A DNA stretch of 59,861 nucleotides from Candidatus Scalindua sp. (GTDB lineage Bacteria > Planctomycetota > Brocadiia > Brocadiales > Scalinduaceae), in assembly GCA_021777035.1 (NCBI GenBank), contig JAIQZR010000108.1, positions 1-59,861 on the forward strand. Direction: 5' to 3'. The translations under genes and the position numbers were made by a program. The notes beneath the pieces are model-generated. The model worked only from the letters and a program-made list of their open reading frames with translations. It was not told where the DNA came from and did not search any database. Position 1 is the stretch's first letter; every line of letters starts with the position of its first letter. Positions 51,321 to 59,015 of this stretch are shown here, piece after piece.

Positions 51321-52044
51321 TTACACGAATCCTTTTTAAAAGCCTATGTTCGCATGTGGGGAATTTGGTTCTCCCATGCAAACAACGTTCGTTATGAACA
51401 ATCAAACAATCTTTTCGATCAAGCTTGAGTGATCGGGAGACACTTTCAACAACGTCATCTAGGTAGTCCAATAACGCAATTACCTCATTATCATATGAAA
51501 CTCCTAGAGTGATTGCAAACTTGTTTATCTCATATTGATTATAACGTATGCCATAACCATTAATCCCATTAAACAATATACTTGTTTTACCATATGGAGT
51601 ATAAATCAAATTGGTCTGTAGCTTTTTTAGCGAATGATCTGATAACTGATTTATCACTTCCACCACTGACGATAGAAGTGAATCTCCCCCAATTTTTGAA
51701 GGAATCCAACAGTGAAGTATCACAAATTTAACCCGTTTAGCAGAGAAAAAACAGTCTGTGTGGAGTAGGAAGGGCTTTGCAGTTGTAGAGAGAATTTCAA
51801 ACCCATAGGGATCATTTAAGCTTTTAACATTGGATATTCTATGTATAATCTCATTTTCTAAATTTGATCTCTTTTCGCCCACACCTGTTCGGCTTAAATC
51901 TCCTAATTGTGACGCAAGATGAATGAGAACAGTGTTGTCCAACGGAAAATCCTTTATTAAGATAGCCTCGTGCATTACTGTTAGCTTCTTCAATACACTA
52001 AAAAATTTATCATCAGAGGAATAGATAATGGTTTTAATATGCAT
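51310..52044 (-). CDS. TauD/CAS-like Fe(II)/2-oxoglutarate oxygenase (cluster gene 7)
   Basis: A 244-aa protein. The iron ligands are H-T-D (L-L-H-T-D-C-F-F, near residue 97) and the distal His in C-L-H-G-R-T, and the 2-oxoglutarate Arg is in R-L-L-K-R-I-R-V near the end. In natural-product clusters these enzymes hydroxylate, desaturate or cyclise amino-acid carbons. Overlaps by 11 bases on both sides. Confidence 0.8.
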   Translation of the reverse strand: MHIKTIIYSSDDKFFSVLKKLTVMHEAILIKDFPLDNTVLIHLASQLGDLSRTGVGEKRSNLENEIIHRISNVKSLNDPYGFEILSTTAKPFLLHTDCFFSAKRVKFVILHCWIPSKIGGDSLLSSVVEVINQLSDHSLKKLQTNLIYTPYGKTSILFNGINGYGIRYNQYEINKFAITLGVSYDNEVIALLDYLDDVVESVSRSLKLDRKDCLIVHNERCLHGRTKFPTCEHRLLKRIRVNAP

Positions 52045-53173
52045 CGATCAATTCTTTCAGTTTCAAACATCCATTGTGTGTTTTTTGAATCAAAGCAAGC
52101 CCTGGAGAGCTATTTCCTTCGATCACAACAATACCATCAGTCGTATCTGATATATCCCAACCAATAATTTTATTTTCCAGAAATACAACAGCCGCATCTT
52201 TTGCCACCTGAATCAATTCATCAATATTTGAAACCATGACTTCTGAGAACCGAATGCCAGTGATTGGATCATTCTTATACTCACGCAACTGCTCGTCGAT
52301 TCCAAGTCGGTGGAGTCTGCCATTATGAGGATTTACTCCAACATATATCGCTCCATAATGTCCATTATCAACCAATCTTGACGTTTGGGGCATTTTTCGG
52401 ACAACATAGAGAACTGTTACCGTTGCTCCGTCAGAATATGTTAATATCCGGTACGTATGAAGGACTTGAGATGCATTAGATGCAAAAGGATCTAGATTGG
52501 AATTATTTAAACACAATTGTGCAATCAAGTTGCCATCAGCTAATGTAACCAAATCGCACATATTCAACCTATTTCCGATATCCGTTTTATACCAGTAATT
52601 GCCATCGAATTTTATTTCAAATATTCCTTCTCCGCTTGAGCCACACAAAGCTGGCTTTATTATAATTCGATGATTGGAATATTTTTTTAAAAGTGAATAA
52701 AGATCATCATTAGATCTTATTACGGTGCCACCACAAGATCTTAGTATTTGTGATCTAACAGTAAATACCGTTTCTGGTATTGGGATGGAATTTAGTGAAC
52801 ATATATAGGAGAAAATTACTTTATCATCAAGCTCCCAAGTACGCTTGTTTACTTTTGGAAGTACATTGTAATAGAATTTAGTGTCCGATAAGTAATGAGC
52901 AAAAACACTCCTAACCTTATTCTTATTGTATAGACCGTAGTGCATATAGAAAATTAAACCAAATCGAAACCGTACCAGCAAGTATGCAATATCTATTAAT
53001 ATGGATATTTTAGATTTCCGTCTCGCACCACTCTTCGTGAATGAAGGCCAATAATACTTGACCGTTTTGTATATCCTAAACTTCGTCCAATACGGCCACA
53101 TAAACAATGGCATAAGGTATGCTTGAGACCAAAATGCAAATTCTCCTATTTTTTTGTTAAAATTCCATCTCAT
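52034..53173 (-). CDS. ATP-grasp ligase (sugar-transfer-associated type) (cluster gene 6)
   Basis: A 379-aa protein. The N-terminal part has the long aromatic region (Y-Y-W-P-S-F-T-K-S-G-A-R-R) seen in the ATPgrasp_TupA/sugar-transfer group. The ATP-grasp core shows I-I-I-K-P-A-L-C-G-S-S-G-E-G (about 172), H-T-Y-R-I and the metal-binding I-V-V-I-E-G-N-S-S-P-G near 355. Such ligases join a carboxylate to an amine or hydroxyl by way of acyl phosphate. Overlaps both neighbours. Confidence 0.8.
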   Translation of the reverse strand: MRWNFNKKIGEFAFWSQAYLMPLFMWPYWTKFRIYKTVKYYWPSFTKSGARRKSKISILIDIAYLLVRFRFGLIFYMHYGLYNKNKVRSVFAHYLSDTKFYYNVLPKVNKRTWELDDKVIFSYICSLNSIPIPETVFTVRSQILRSCGGTVIRSNDDLYSLLKKYSNHRIIIKPALCGSSGEGIFEIKFDGNYWYKTDIGNRLNMCDLVTLADGNLIAQLCLNNSNLDPFASNASQVLHTYRILTYSDGATVTVLYVVRKMPQTSRLVDNGHYGAIYVGVNPHNGRLHRLGIDEQLREYKNDPITGIRFSEVMVSNIDELIQVAKDAAVVFLENKIIGWDISDTTDGIVVIEGNSSPGLALIQKTHNGCLKLKELIDAY

Positions 53174-53786
53174 CTCTCTTTTTCCTGAAAATTATCTGAT
53201 GAAAATCATCTGTGAACTCCCCATCAACACGGAGACTAATTGATGGGAAAGCTGAACCTTCAGTACCATGCGGCAGTCTAGCGTCAAACCATGAGCATTT
53301 TGATTTCAAATATTGTTTAGTGCCTGTAGTATTTTTTATATAAAAACGTTTATTGTTTCCAAATCGGATTAACACGAATTCTTGTACGTAATAAGCATCA
53401 TCGTAATCAGTATGCTCGGGCGTCTCCTGTTTACTTTCATCTAACGAAAATATGAGCATTACTCGACCTATCTCTTTAAAGAATGGCAGGGATAATGAGA
53501 ACCTTATTAAAAACTCAAGGTGCGAATTGACAATGTCTGAAGCTTCCCAATACTCTTTTTTCCCATAGATTTTATTGTCAGGTAAATTTGCCACTAGATT
53601 ATTACGACACGTAATTCTTATCTTAGACACCCCTGTATTTATACCCTTCAAGTAAAACCAATCTCGATCACTACCTTTGGTATAAGCTGAATTCAGATAC
53701 CTCATAAGCTTTTTGTAACATCCTATGTAATCTCGGTCTAATGCATTTAAATACTTATCAAGATCCACATATAGGGGAAGAGTCAT
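53157..53786 (-). CDS. 2OG-Fe(II)-type oxygenase-like protein (cluster gene 5)
   Basis: A 209-aa protein. P-E-H-T-D-Y-D-D (near residue 125), R-L-P-H-G-T-E (near 175) and S-L-R-V-D-G after it place H-x-D, distal His and Arg at the distance expected for a double-stranded beta-helix oxygenase. Overall similarity to named families is weak, so the call rests on these residues. Overlaps gene 6 by 17 bases. Confidence 0.6.
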   Translation of the reverse strand: MTLPLYVDLDKYLNALDRDYIGCYKKLMRYLNSAYTKGSDRDWFYLKGINTGVSKIRITCRNNLVANLPDNKIYGKKEYWEASDIVNSHLEFLIRFSLSLPFFKEIGRVMLIFSLDESKQETPEHTDYDDAYYVQEFVLIRFGNNKRFYIKNTTGTKQYLKSKCSWFDARLPHGTEGSAFPSISLRVDGEFTDDFHQIIFRKKRDEMEF

Positions 53787-53795
53787 AGCAATAGT

Positions 53796-54701
53796 CTACC
53801 ACAAAGTATAAATTTCGTGATTATCAGATAACTCATATTTCATTCGAGTTTCATCAACTAAAATCCGCCAAGCCAATGAAATTGATTTCGGCAGTCCATC
53901 AATATTTATATATTTTATAAAATTATTAGGGTGCTTGTGCGAACGATACTCCGGTGCCCTACTTAATATTGCTCCTTGTACAAGCTTGGCAATATATATG
54001 TTGCCTTTCTGATTTGGATGAGAAAAATCCATAAGCATGTCTTCATTCAAAAACTCACTTGCAGTTAGAAATTTGTTCCACACCAAAGAGGCGCCTGTAT
54101 TGGCACATTGTTGTTTAATAGATTCAAAATACAACTGGTGAATATAGCGCGCAGACATCATTTCTAATGATTTTCCAGCTAAATAGAGCAATATTACTAC
54201 TCGTACATTTTTTCTCTGTTCATTTTCAACAAAAGTAGCGATTCTATCAATATCCTTGTTAGCCATTTGAACGGTTTCTCGTATAAAATCCCGTACTTTA
54301 ATTGTTCCGGTTCGCACTATGCTCCAAGCTCCGTTAGTCATAGTGTAATTGAGTGGGATATTGGTCTGGTGCGAAAGAGGTTGCCTCCAAAGTAGTGGAA
54401 CTTGGAGAACCACAATACTTGGTTGTACACTGCGACTAAACTCCTCATACCAGTCTAATACGAGCTTTAACCCGTAATTTGGACGTCCAAAATTTAGAAC
54501 TTGAAACTTATTTTCAGGCAATAGAGATTGGAGTATCGCTGGGTAGGATTCTCCTACATTTGTTAGTCCGAACGTATGAGAACAGCCAGCGCATACGATA
54601 ATCTTGCGCCGTGAATCTGGTTTTATTCCCCCCCGAGATCCATAATTTGGTAATGGAACTCTATAATATGGGAACCTACTTTCTAATTTATTTTTCTCCA
54701 T
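53796..54701 (-). CDS. SGNH/GDSL-type hydrolase (cluster gene 4)
   Basis: A 301-aa protein. The nucleophile Ser lies in C-A-G-C-S-H-T-F-G (near residue 38), a Gly/Asn pair follows (L-N-F-G-R-P-N-Y-G) and the D-F-S-H-P-N-Q-K-G block supplies Asp and His. It may hydrolyse an ester or act as an O-acyltransferase-like enzyme. No signal peptide is seen, so it should be cytosolic. Overlaps the CysRS gene by 19 bases. Confidence 0.75.
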   Translation of the reverse strand: MEKNKLESRFPYYRVPLPNYGSRGGIKPDSRRKIIVCAGCSHTFGLTNVGESYPAILQSLLPENKFQVLNFGRPNYGLKLVLDWYEEFSRSVQPSIVVLQVPLLWRQPLSHQTNIPLNYTMTNGAWSIVRTGTIKVRDFIRETVQMANKDIDRIATFVENEQRKNVRVVILLYLAGKSLEMMSARYIHQLYFESIKQQCANTGASLVWNKFLTASEFLNEDMLMDFSHPNQKGNIYIAKLVQGAILSRAPEYRSHKHPNNFIKYINIDGLPKSISLAWRILVDETRMKYELSDNHEIYTLW

Positions 54702-56056
54702 TTTGTTTTTTCAAGGGAGTCAATAATCTCTATACCCAATTTGTTAAGTTGTGCACGTATAGTATCAGCTTCTTTGTATTTCTTTTCAAGTTTGCATTCA
54801 TTTCTCTTTCGTATGAGACTTTCGATTTCTTCCGTTAAATCATCATTTAACGCATTGTTGAGTGTCAAAAAACACCCATATATTGCATCAAACTCTACTA
54901 TTGGTTTAAGGGCAAACCTTCCCTTCGTTCTCCCATCACGATTAATGTTTCTTATAAAATCGAATAATGTTGCTAATGCTCGTGGCGAATTCAAATCATC
55001 CTCTAGAGCAGCATTCATATCCGAAATAACATTTTGTGCAACGCCAGAAAAATAAACATCATCATAATTCTGGTCGGCGTTAAAAACATATTCATCTATT
55101 CTCTTTAAAGAATTCGCAGCATCTTTCAAGCTATTTCCATCGAACTCTATTGAACTCCTGTAATGTGACCTTACCATTAGGTAGCGTATTACTCTCGGCT
55201 TATATGCTTTAAGAGCATCTCTTATTGTTTTGAAATTACCAGTGCTTTTTGACATTTTTTCATTATCAAAATTTAGAAACCCAGTATGCATCCAATACCT
55301 TACAAGCGGCTTTTTGCCTGAAGCAGATTCCATTTGAGCAATCTCACACTCATGATGCGGAACGATTAAATCAATTGCTCCTCCATGAATGTCGTACTGT
55401 GGCCCGAATTCAGCTTCAGTAATTGCGGTATCTTCAATATGCCAACCCGGCCTACCCTCTCCAAAAGGGGAAGGCCAGCTAATCTCATCGACTTTTTTGA
55501 ATTTCCATAAGCAGAAATCGTTCCAGCCACGCTTGAAAGCACTATTATCTATTCTACTTTGTGCATCTGTTTCGCAAATCTCCAATCGACCTGACAGTTT
55601 TCCGTAATCTGGGAACTTAGACGTTTCATAATAGACTCCGTCCGGGGCTGCATATGCATATCCTTTCTCAAGTAATGCTTCTACTTGTGATTGTATTTGA
55701 GGAATGTGATCTGTTGCCCGAGCATACTTATCTACCGAGTCATTGCCTAATGACAACATGTCTTCTTTATAAATACCTTCAAATCTTTCTGACAAGCTTT
55801 CGGTGGATTCACCGTTTTCTTTTGCTCGTTTTATTATTTTGTCATCGATGTCCGTTATGTTCTGTAGATAGATTGTGGAAATTCCTTTGAAACGCAGGAA
55901 TTTGACAATGAAATCAAATTGTGTGTAAGTTTTTGCATGGCCTAAGTGTGGAAAATCGTAGACTGTAGGCCCACATACAAATATTTTAAGTGGACTTCCA
56001 TTTCTTACAACTAGATTTTCTTTTTTCTTAGAGAGTGTGTTGTATATTTTTATCAT
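54683..56056 (-). CDS. cysS: Cysteinyl-tRNA synthetase-like protein within the biosynthetic operon (cluster gene 3)
   Basis: A 457-aa full-length class I synthetase with H-L-G-H-A (HIGH), K-M-S-K-S-T-G-N (KMSKS), the zinc Cys in V-C-G-P-T and P-H-H-E-C-E. The usual second zinc Cys is Asp in G-W-H-I-E-D-T-A, and D-I-H-G-G-A-I-D-L follows, a pattern I know from archaeal-type CysRS. It is encoded between an oxygenase and an SGNH hydrolase. It could supply Cys-tRNA or activated cysteine to the pathway, or be a second or resistant housekeeping copy. Confidence 0.9.
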   Translation of the reverse strand: MIKIYNTLSKKKENLVVRNGSPLKIFVCGPTVYDFPHLGHAKTYTQFDFIVKFLRFKGISTIYLQNITDIDDKIIKRAKENGESTESLSERFEGIYKEDMLSLGNDSVDKYARATDHIPQIQSQVEALLEKGYAYAAPDGVYYETSKFPDYGKLSGRLEICETDAQSRIDNSAFKRGWNDFCLWKFKKVDEISWPSPFGEGRPGWHIEDTAITEAEFGPQYDIHGGAIDLIVPHHECEIAQMESASGKKPLVRYWMHTGFLNFDNEKMSKSTGNFKTIRDALKAYKPRVIRYLMVRSHYRSSIEFDGNSLKDAANSLKRIDEYVFNADQNYDDVYFSGVAQNVISDMNAALEDDLNSPRALATLFDFIRNINRDGRTKGRFALKPIVEFDAIYGCFLTLNNALNDDLTEEIESLIRKRNECKLEKKYKEADTIRAQLNKLGIEIIDSLEKTKWRKIN

Positions 56057-56079
56057 CGGAAAATCTCCTATGGAAAACG

Positions 56080-56757
56080 TTATAATTGCTTAATCTGACT
56101 ACCCTCATCAATAAATACACGGCTAACCAGACTGTACCTATATCCACAGAGGATAGGTTTTACTTGATGTACTAAGTCTACACGAAATCCTACAATTGTT
56201 CCACTTCTGGGTGGAAGATTAAGTTCCATGAAATTTAAGAAGCATAAATCACCACCACATTCATCATCAAGATTATTTAACAGTAAAACTACAGTATAAT
56301 CACCGCCCATAACCGGTTGTTTATTTGTTAAGGCTCTTTCTATCTCAATATCAGTTACCATATCATGGTGAGGAAGCATGCCGACACCTTTTCCATATCG
56401 ATTTATTAAAGGTTCTGTGGAAAATTTATGGCAAAATCTCAGATTGTAATAATCTGACATTTCTCCATCGATAAATTTTCTGAGCAAGCTGTAATACTTA
56501 GCATCCAATTTTAATGAGAAGCAATCTCGAACAGTCGCATCTACGACCCCTTGATAACTTCTTCGGAAATAATCATTTTTTTCAAAAAAATCTACTAATA
56601 TACGACATTCATCCGGTGATACGTAATTTTCGATTATTAACGGTAGAGGTTTGTTTTCTTCTTGAATGGCTATACGCGCGGCTTGGCTCAAATACGTAGT
56701 ATCGGCTGTAGGACTCGTAGACGAAATATGTTTGTTCCATGCTTTGTTATTTGTCAT
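56080..56757 (-). CDS. Prolyl-4-hydroxylase-like Fe(II)/2OG oxygenase (cluster gene 2)
   Basis: A 225-aa protein. The iron site is H-H-D (L-P-H-H-D-M-V-T-D, about 127), the distal His lies in L-V-H-Q-V-K-P, and the Arg in G-Y-R-Y-S-L-V-S-R-V; G-G-D-L-C-F-L is also typical of the P4H type. It should hydroxylate an aliphatic carbon. It overlaps the RimK-like gene by 11 bases and is 23 bp from CysRS. Confidence 0.85.
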   Translation of the reverse strand: MTNNKAWNKHISSTSPTADTTYLSQAARIAIQEENKPLPLIIENYVSPDECRILVDFFEKNDYFRRSYQGVVDATVRDCFSLKLDAKYYSLLRKFIDGEMSDYYNLRFCHKFSTEPLINRYGKGVGMLPHHDMVTDIEIERALTNKQPVMGGDYTVVLLLNNLDDECGGDLCFLNFMELNLPPRSGTIVGFRVDLVHQVKPILCGYRYSLVSRVFIDEGSQIKQL

Positions 56758-57700
56758 TTATAAAATTCCTATATATATCCGCAATAAATGTATCACCAAG
56801 AAATTGCACTGGCGCTTGTAATGAAGGCGCAGAATTTACGTCACACACATAATAACCATCAAGAGCATGCAAAAGATCTACACCGAAGAATCTCAAGTTA
56901 GTTGCAAGATGTATTTTTGAAGCTATATCTTTCATTTCTAAATTAACTTGTAACCTACTCACATTTGCACCAGAAGATGCTATTGCTTTAAAGCGATTAG
57001 CTTCCGTCTTATCATAAGCAATTAGCAAAACTCCATCTAAAACAAGAAGTCTAGTTGCCTTTCCAAAACTATTACTGATGAAGTTCTGCGCAATAATGGG
57101 CAACTCATTCTGTCTTGTTATTGACAGAGCCAATTGGCAAATATCTACAAACTCTTCTTTTGATTTAATAAGGGTAACGCCGATACCATTGGTGCCAATA
57201 ACGGGTTTTAGTAAAGTTGGAAAGCATATCGACTGTGAGATATCGATTAAATTACTTAGGGTTATCTTCAAATAGGAAGTTTGTGGTATTCTTATGCCAT
57301 TTGCAGAAAGCACTGACATCATTAGCTGCTTGTCCCGTGTTAGGTAAATAGCACTTGGTGGATTGAGGCAAGGTACACCACGATCTGAATATGCAACCAA
57401 AAGTCTGAAGATTGTATCACTTATGGTTGCCCCGTCCCAAGGCAGTATATAATCAGGATTTGGTATAGATATACCTTTTTGGAAAATTTGGATTATACCA
57501 TCACATGATATTCTGGTACCATGTATCAGTGTTTCGTCAATATTTTCCACAGATAGGTTGAGGCCCCGCCCTTTATCTCGCAATATTCCAGCGCTAATTA
57601 TGTCGCTAGTCGACATCTTATTGTTGCTCGAAAACAGCATCCACATAATCTTTCTCTTCATTTTCAAATTGTATTGATTTGAGAGGATATCATTAAACAA
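56747..57700 (-). CDS. RimK-like ATP-grasp ligase (cluster gene 1)
   Basis: A 317-aa protein of the RimK/LysX type: P-T-L-L-K-P-V-I-G-T-N-G-I-G-V (about 155-169) is the ATP loop, F-F-G-V-D-L-L and V-C-D-V-N-S-A-P-S close the metal site. Such ligases form amide bonds between an amino acid and a carboxylate or carrier. First gene of the eight-gene operon; the region upstream (57701-57902) carries the attC site. Confidence 0.85.
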   Translation of the reverse strand: MFNDILSNQYNLKMKRKIMWMLFSSNNKMSTSDIISAGILRDKGRGLNLSVENIDETLIHGTRISCDGIIQIFQKGISIPNPDYILPWDGATISDTIFRLLVAYSDRGVPCLNPPSAIYLTRDKQLMMSVLSANGIRIPQTSYLKITLSNLIDISQSICFPTLLKPVIGTNGIGVTLIKSKEEFVDICQLALSITRQNELPIIAQNFISNSFGKATRLLVLDGVLLIAYDKTEANRFKAIASSGANVSRLQVNLEMKDIASKIHLATNLRFFGVDLLHALDGYYVCDVNSAPSLQAPVQFLGDTFIADIYRNFINDK

Positions 57701-57777
57701 GTTAATGACTTTTCAATATACTGTTACGGAACTGTATTTCTGTTTCAACACTCATATGCGAAGATCCATTCTGAGAT

Positions 57778-57850
57778 GATAACGCTGAGTTAACCGGACT
57801 TTATCAGAGCGAAGAGGCGGTAAAGTTCCGTATCAAAGACTTGTTATATG
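57778..57850 (-). repeat. Integron-type attC site
   Basis: Reverse strand: ATAACAAGTC ... CGGAACTTT, a loop, AAAGTCCGG ... TTAACTCAGCGTTATC. Both halves agree with the classic marine attC pattern (left TAACAAGTC, right CTCAACTCAGCGTTAT) that I recall from the literature. The halves pair imperfectly, as attC sites do. It lies between the broken helicase gene and the start of the biosynthetic operon. The attC match is by memory, not by search. Confidence 0.7.
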
Positions 57851-57902
57851 TTATTCCTCTATTGATCAGTAATTAACTCATCTTCTCCAAACCATCCCTG
57901 TG

Positions 57903-58392
57903 TCAGTACATATTCATAAACTTTTTTTCAGCCCTACTGCAGGTTACATAGAAAAGTCGACGAGTTCGATCAATGCTTGTTTCTTTCCATTCGTTTTGTT
58001 TATCTGTAGTCGTCGGTTCTTTTGCTCCAAATAGTTTTTTATAACTAAATAAAAATCCCAGAGCCTCTTCATCATCCAGAATAACCATAACACGCGGAAA
58101 CTCTAGCCCTTTGATTCCTTGGTGTGTATCAAAATGGGAATTGTCAGAAATGTAATCTGAATATCTTCCAATTCTTCATCTATTCTCTTAGCTATTATTA
58201 AAAAATGTTCTGGAAGTGAAAAGAGATTTAATTCAAAAATCTTTTTGATGGTAGTCAAAAGTGACGGTTCCGATCCTTCTCTCCACAAAATCATTAGGGA
58301 CTCAACTGCTGAATCTGCTTTCTTAATTTGTTCAATTTGCAGATACCGTATATTTCGAATGTCATTGTAAATATTTGAAAAATTTCTATTAA
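57903..58392 (-). pseudogene. Remnant of a UvrD/Rep-type helicase
   Basis: Two frames cover the C-terminal half of a superfamily 1 helicase. One reads from about 58392 to near 58170 (R-Y-L-Q-I-E-Q-I-K-K, P-E-H-F-L-I-I-A-K-R-I-D-E-E-L-E). The other follows with G-R-Y-S-D-Y, then F-D-T-H-Q-G-I-K-G-L-E-F-P-R-V (motif V/VI region) and R-L-F-Y-V-T-C-S-R-A-E-K. A frameshift near 58165-58180 separates them, and the N-terminal ATPase part is missing. Such helicases occur in defence systems such as Gabija; the exact family cannot be fixed. Confidence 0.7.
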
Positions 58393-58524
58393 TTTAAGGA
58401 AACTTATTGGCTATTTATACAAAGTAAATACAACATGCCTTACTCTTATCAAACATTTACAACCAGGGTATTATATAAAATTAGGGATAATACACAATAA
58501 TTAAAACGTGTCATGATTGCAAAA

Positions 58525-58790
58525 TGGTTTGGCGGAAACCGTTAAAAACGCCAAGTAGCAATGGTATGTGTAGGAAGTGAAGGTAACATAAAGAACATTA
58601 TGTTAACCCGAAGGGCGGAGTGTGGAGGAAAGTAAGAAGCAACGTCTGATAATGAGCGAATTATCGGACAGTGAGGCTTAGGTATAAATTTGGAGAAATT
58701 GAGGCTCCGAATTTATACCGTATAGAGCCGAGCGGGTTGATGCGGTCTTTTTGATGAGCGTACGTAGTGTGCGAGCCAAAAAGATACTTG
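58525..58790 (+). ncRNA. Structured RNA region, group II intron domain I-like
   Basis: A chain of hairpins: 58529-58534/58549-58554 (TTGGCG/CGCCAA), 58582-58590/58599-58608 with one bulge, 58644-58653/58660-58669, 58681-58695/58705-58719 (15 bp with one G-T pair) and 58746-58753/58777-58784. The order and loops, including GGTAACATA-type and GAGCGAAT segments, remind me of bacterial group II intron domain I. There is no reverse-transcriptase gene and no domain V that I can see. So this may be a fragment, or another large RNA. Strand is assigned by resemblance only. Confidence 0.45.
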
Positions 58791-58933
58791 ATAACGCACG
58801 GAGCTTCACTTCATATACATGCCTTATCTGCCTGGCTTTTTCATTTTTTGATAACGGTTCAACAGCGTGACAAAAATGCTTAGGTACTCTTTACCTCTTC
58901 CAATTCATTTAATTAAAAAATCATAAAATAAAC

Positions 58934-58962
58934 TTGACATTCAAACATGAGTCCATTATAAA
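58934..58962 (+). promoter_or_regulatory. Vegetative promoter of dndB
   Basis: TTGACA (58934-58939), a 17-base spacer and TATAAA (58957-58962), close to consensus. Transcription should begin near 58968-58970, inside the inverted repeat that follows. Confidence 0.75.
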
Positions 58963-58999
58963 TTTACATGCTTCCAAGCCCAAATGGAAGCATGTAAAT
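58962..58999 (+). promoter_or_regulatory. Perfect inverted repeat at the dndB transcription start (operator or 5'-leader hairpin)
   Basis: A 15-bp perfect stem ATTTACATGCTTCCA / TGGAAGCATGTAAAT with an 8-base loop, starting in the -10 box and ending 16 bases before the start codon. It has no T run, so it is not a terminator. Its overlap with the start of transcription suggests a dimeric repressor site; DndB is itself a known regulator of dnd genes, and other autoregulators are possible. Confidence 0.75.
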
Positions 59000-59015
59000 A
59001 AAAAAGGAGAATATT

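Noticed and set aside
20434..57700. Complete prophage or conjugative element
   Set aside because: No capsid, terminase, tail, relaxase or VirB4 gene is seen; only ATPases, recombinases and regulators.
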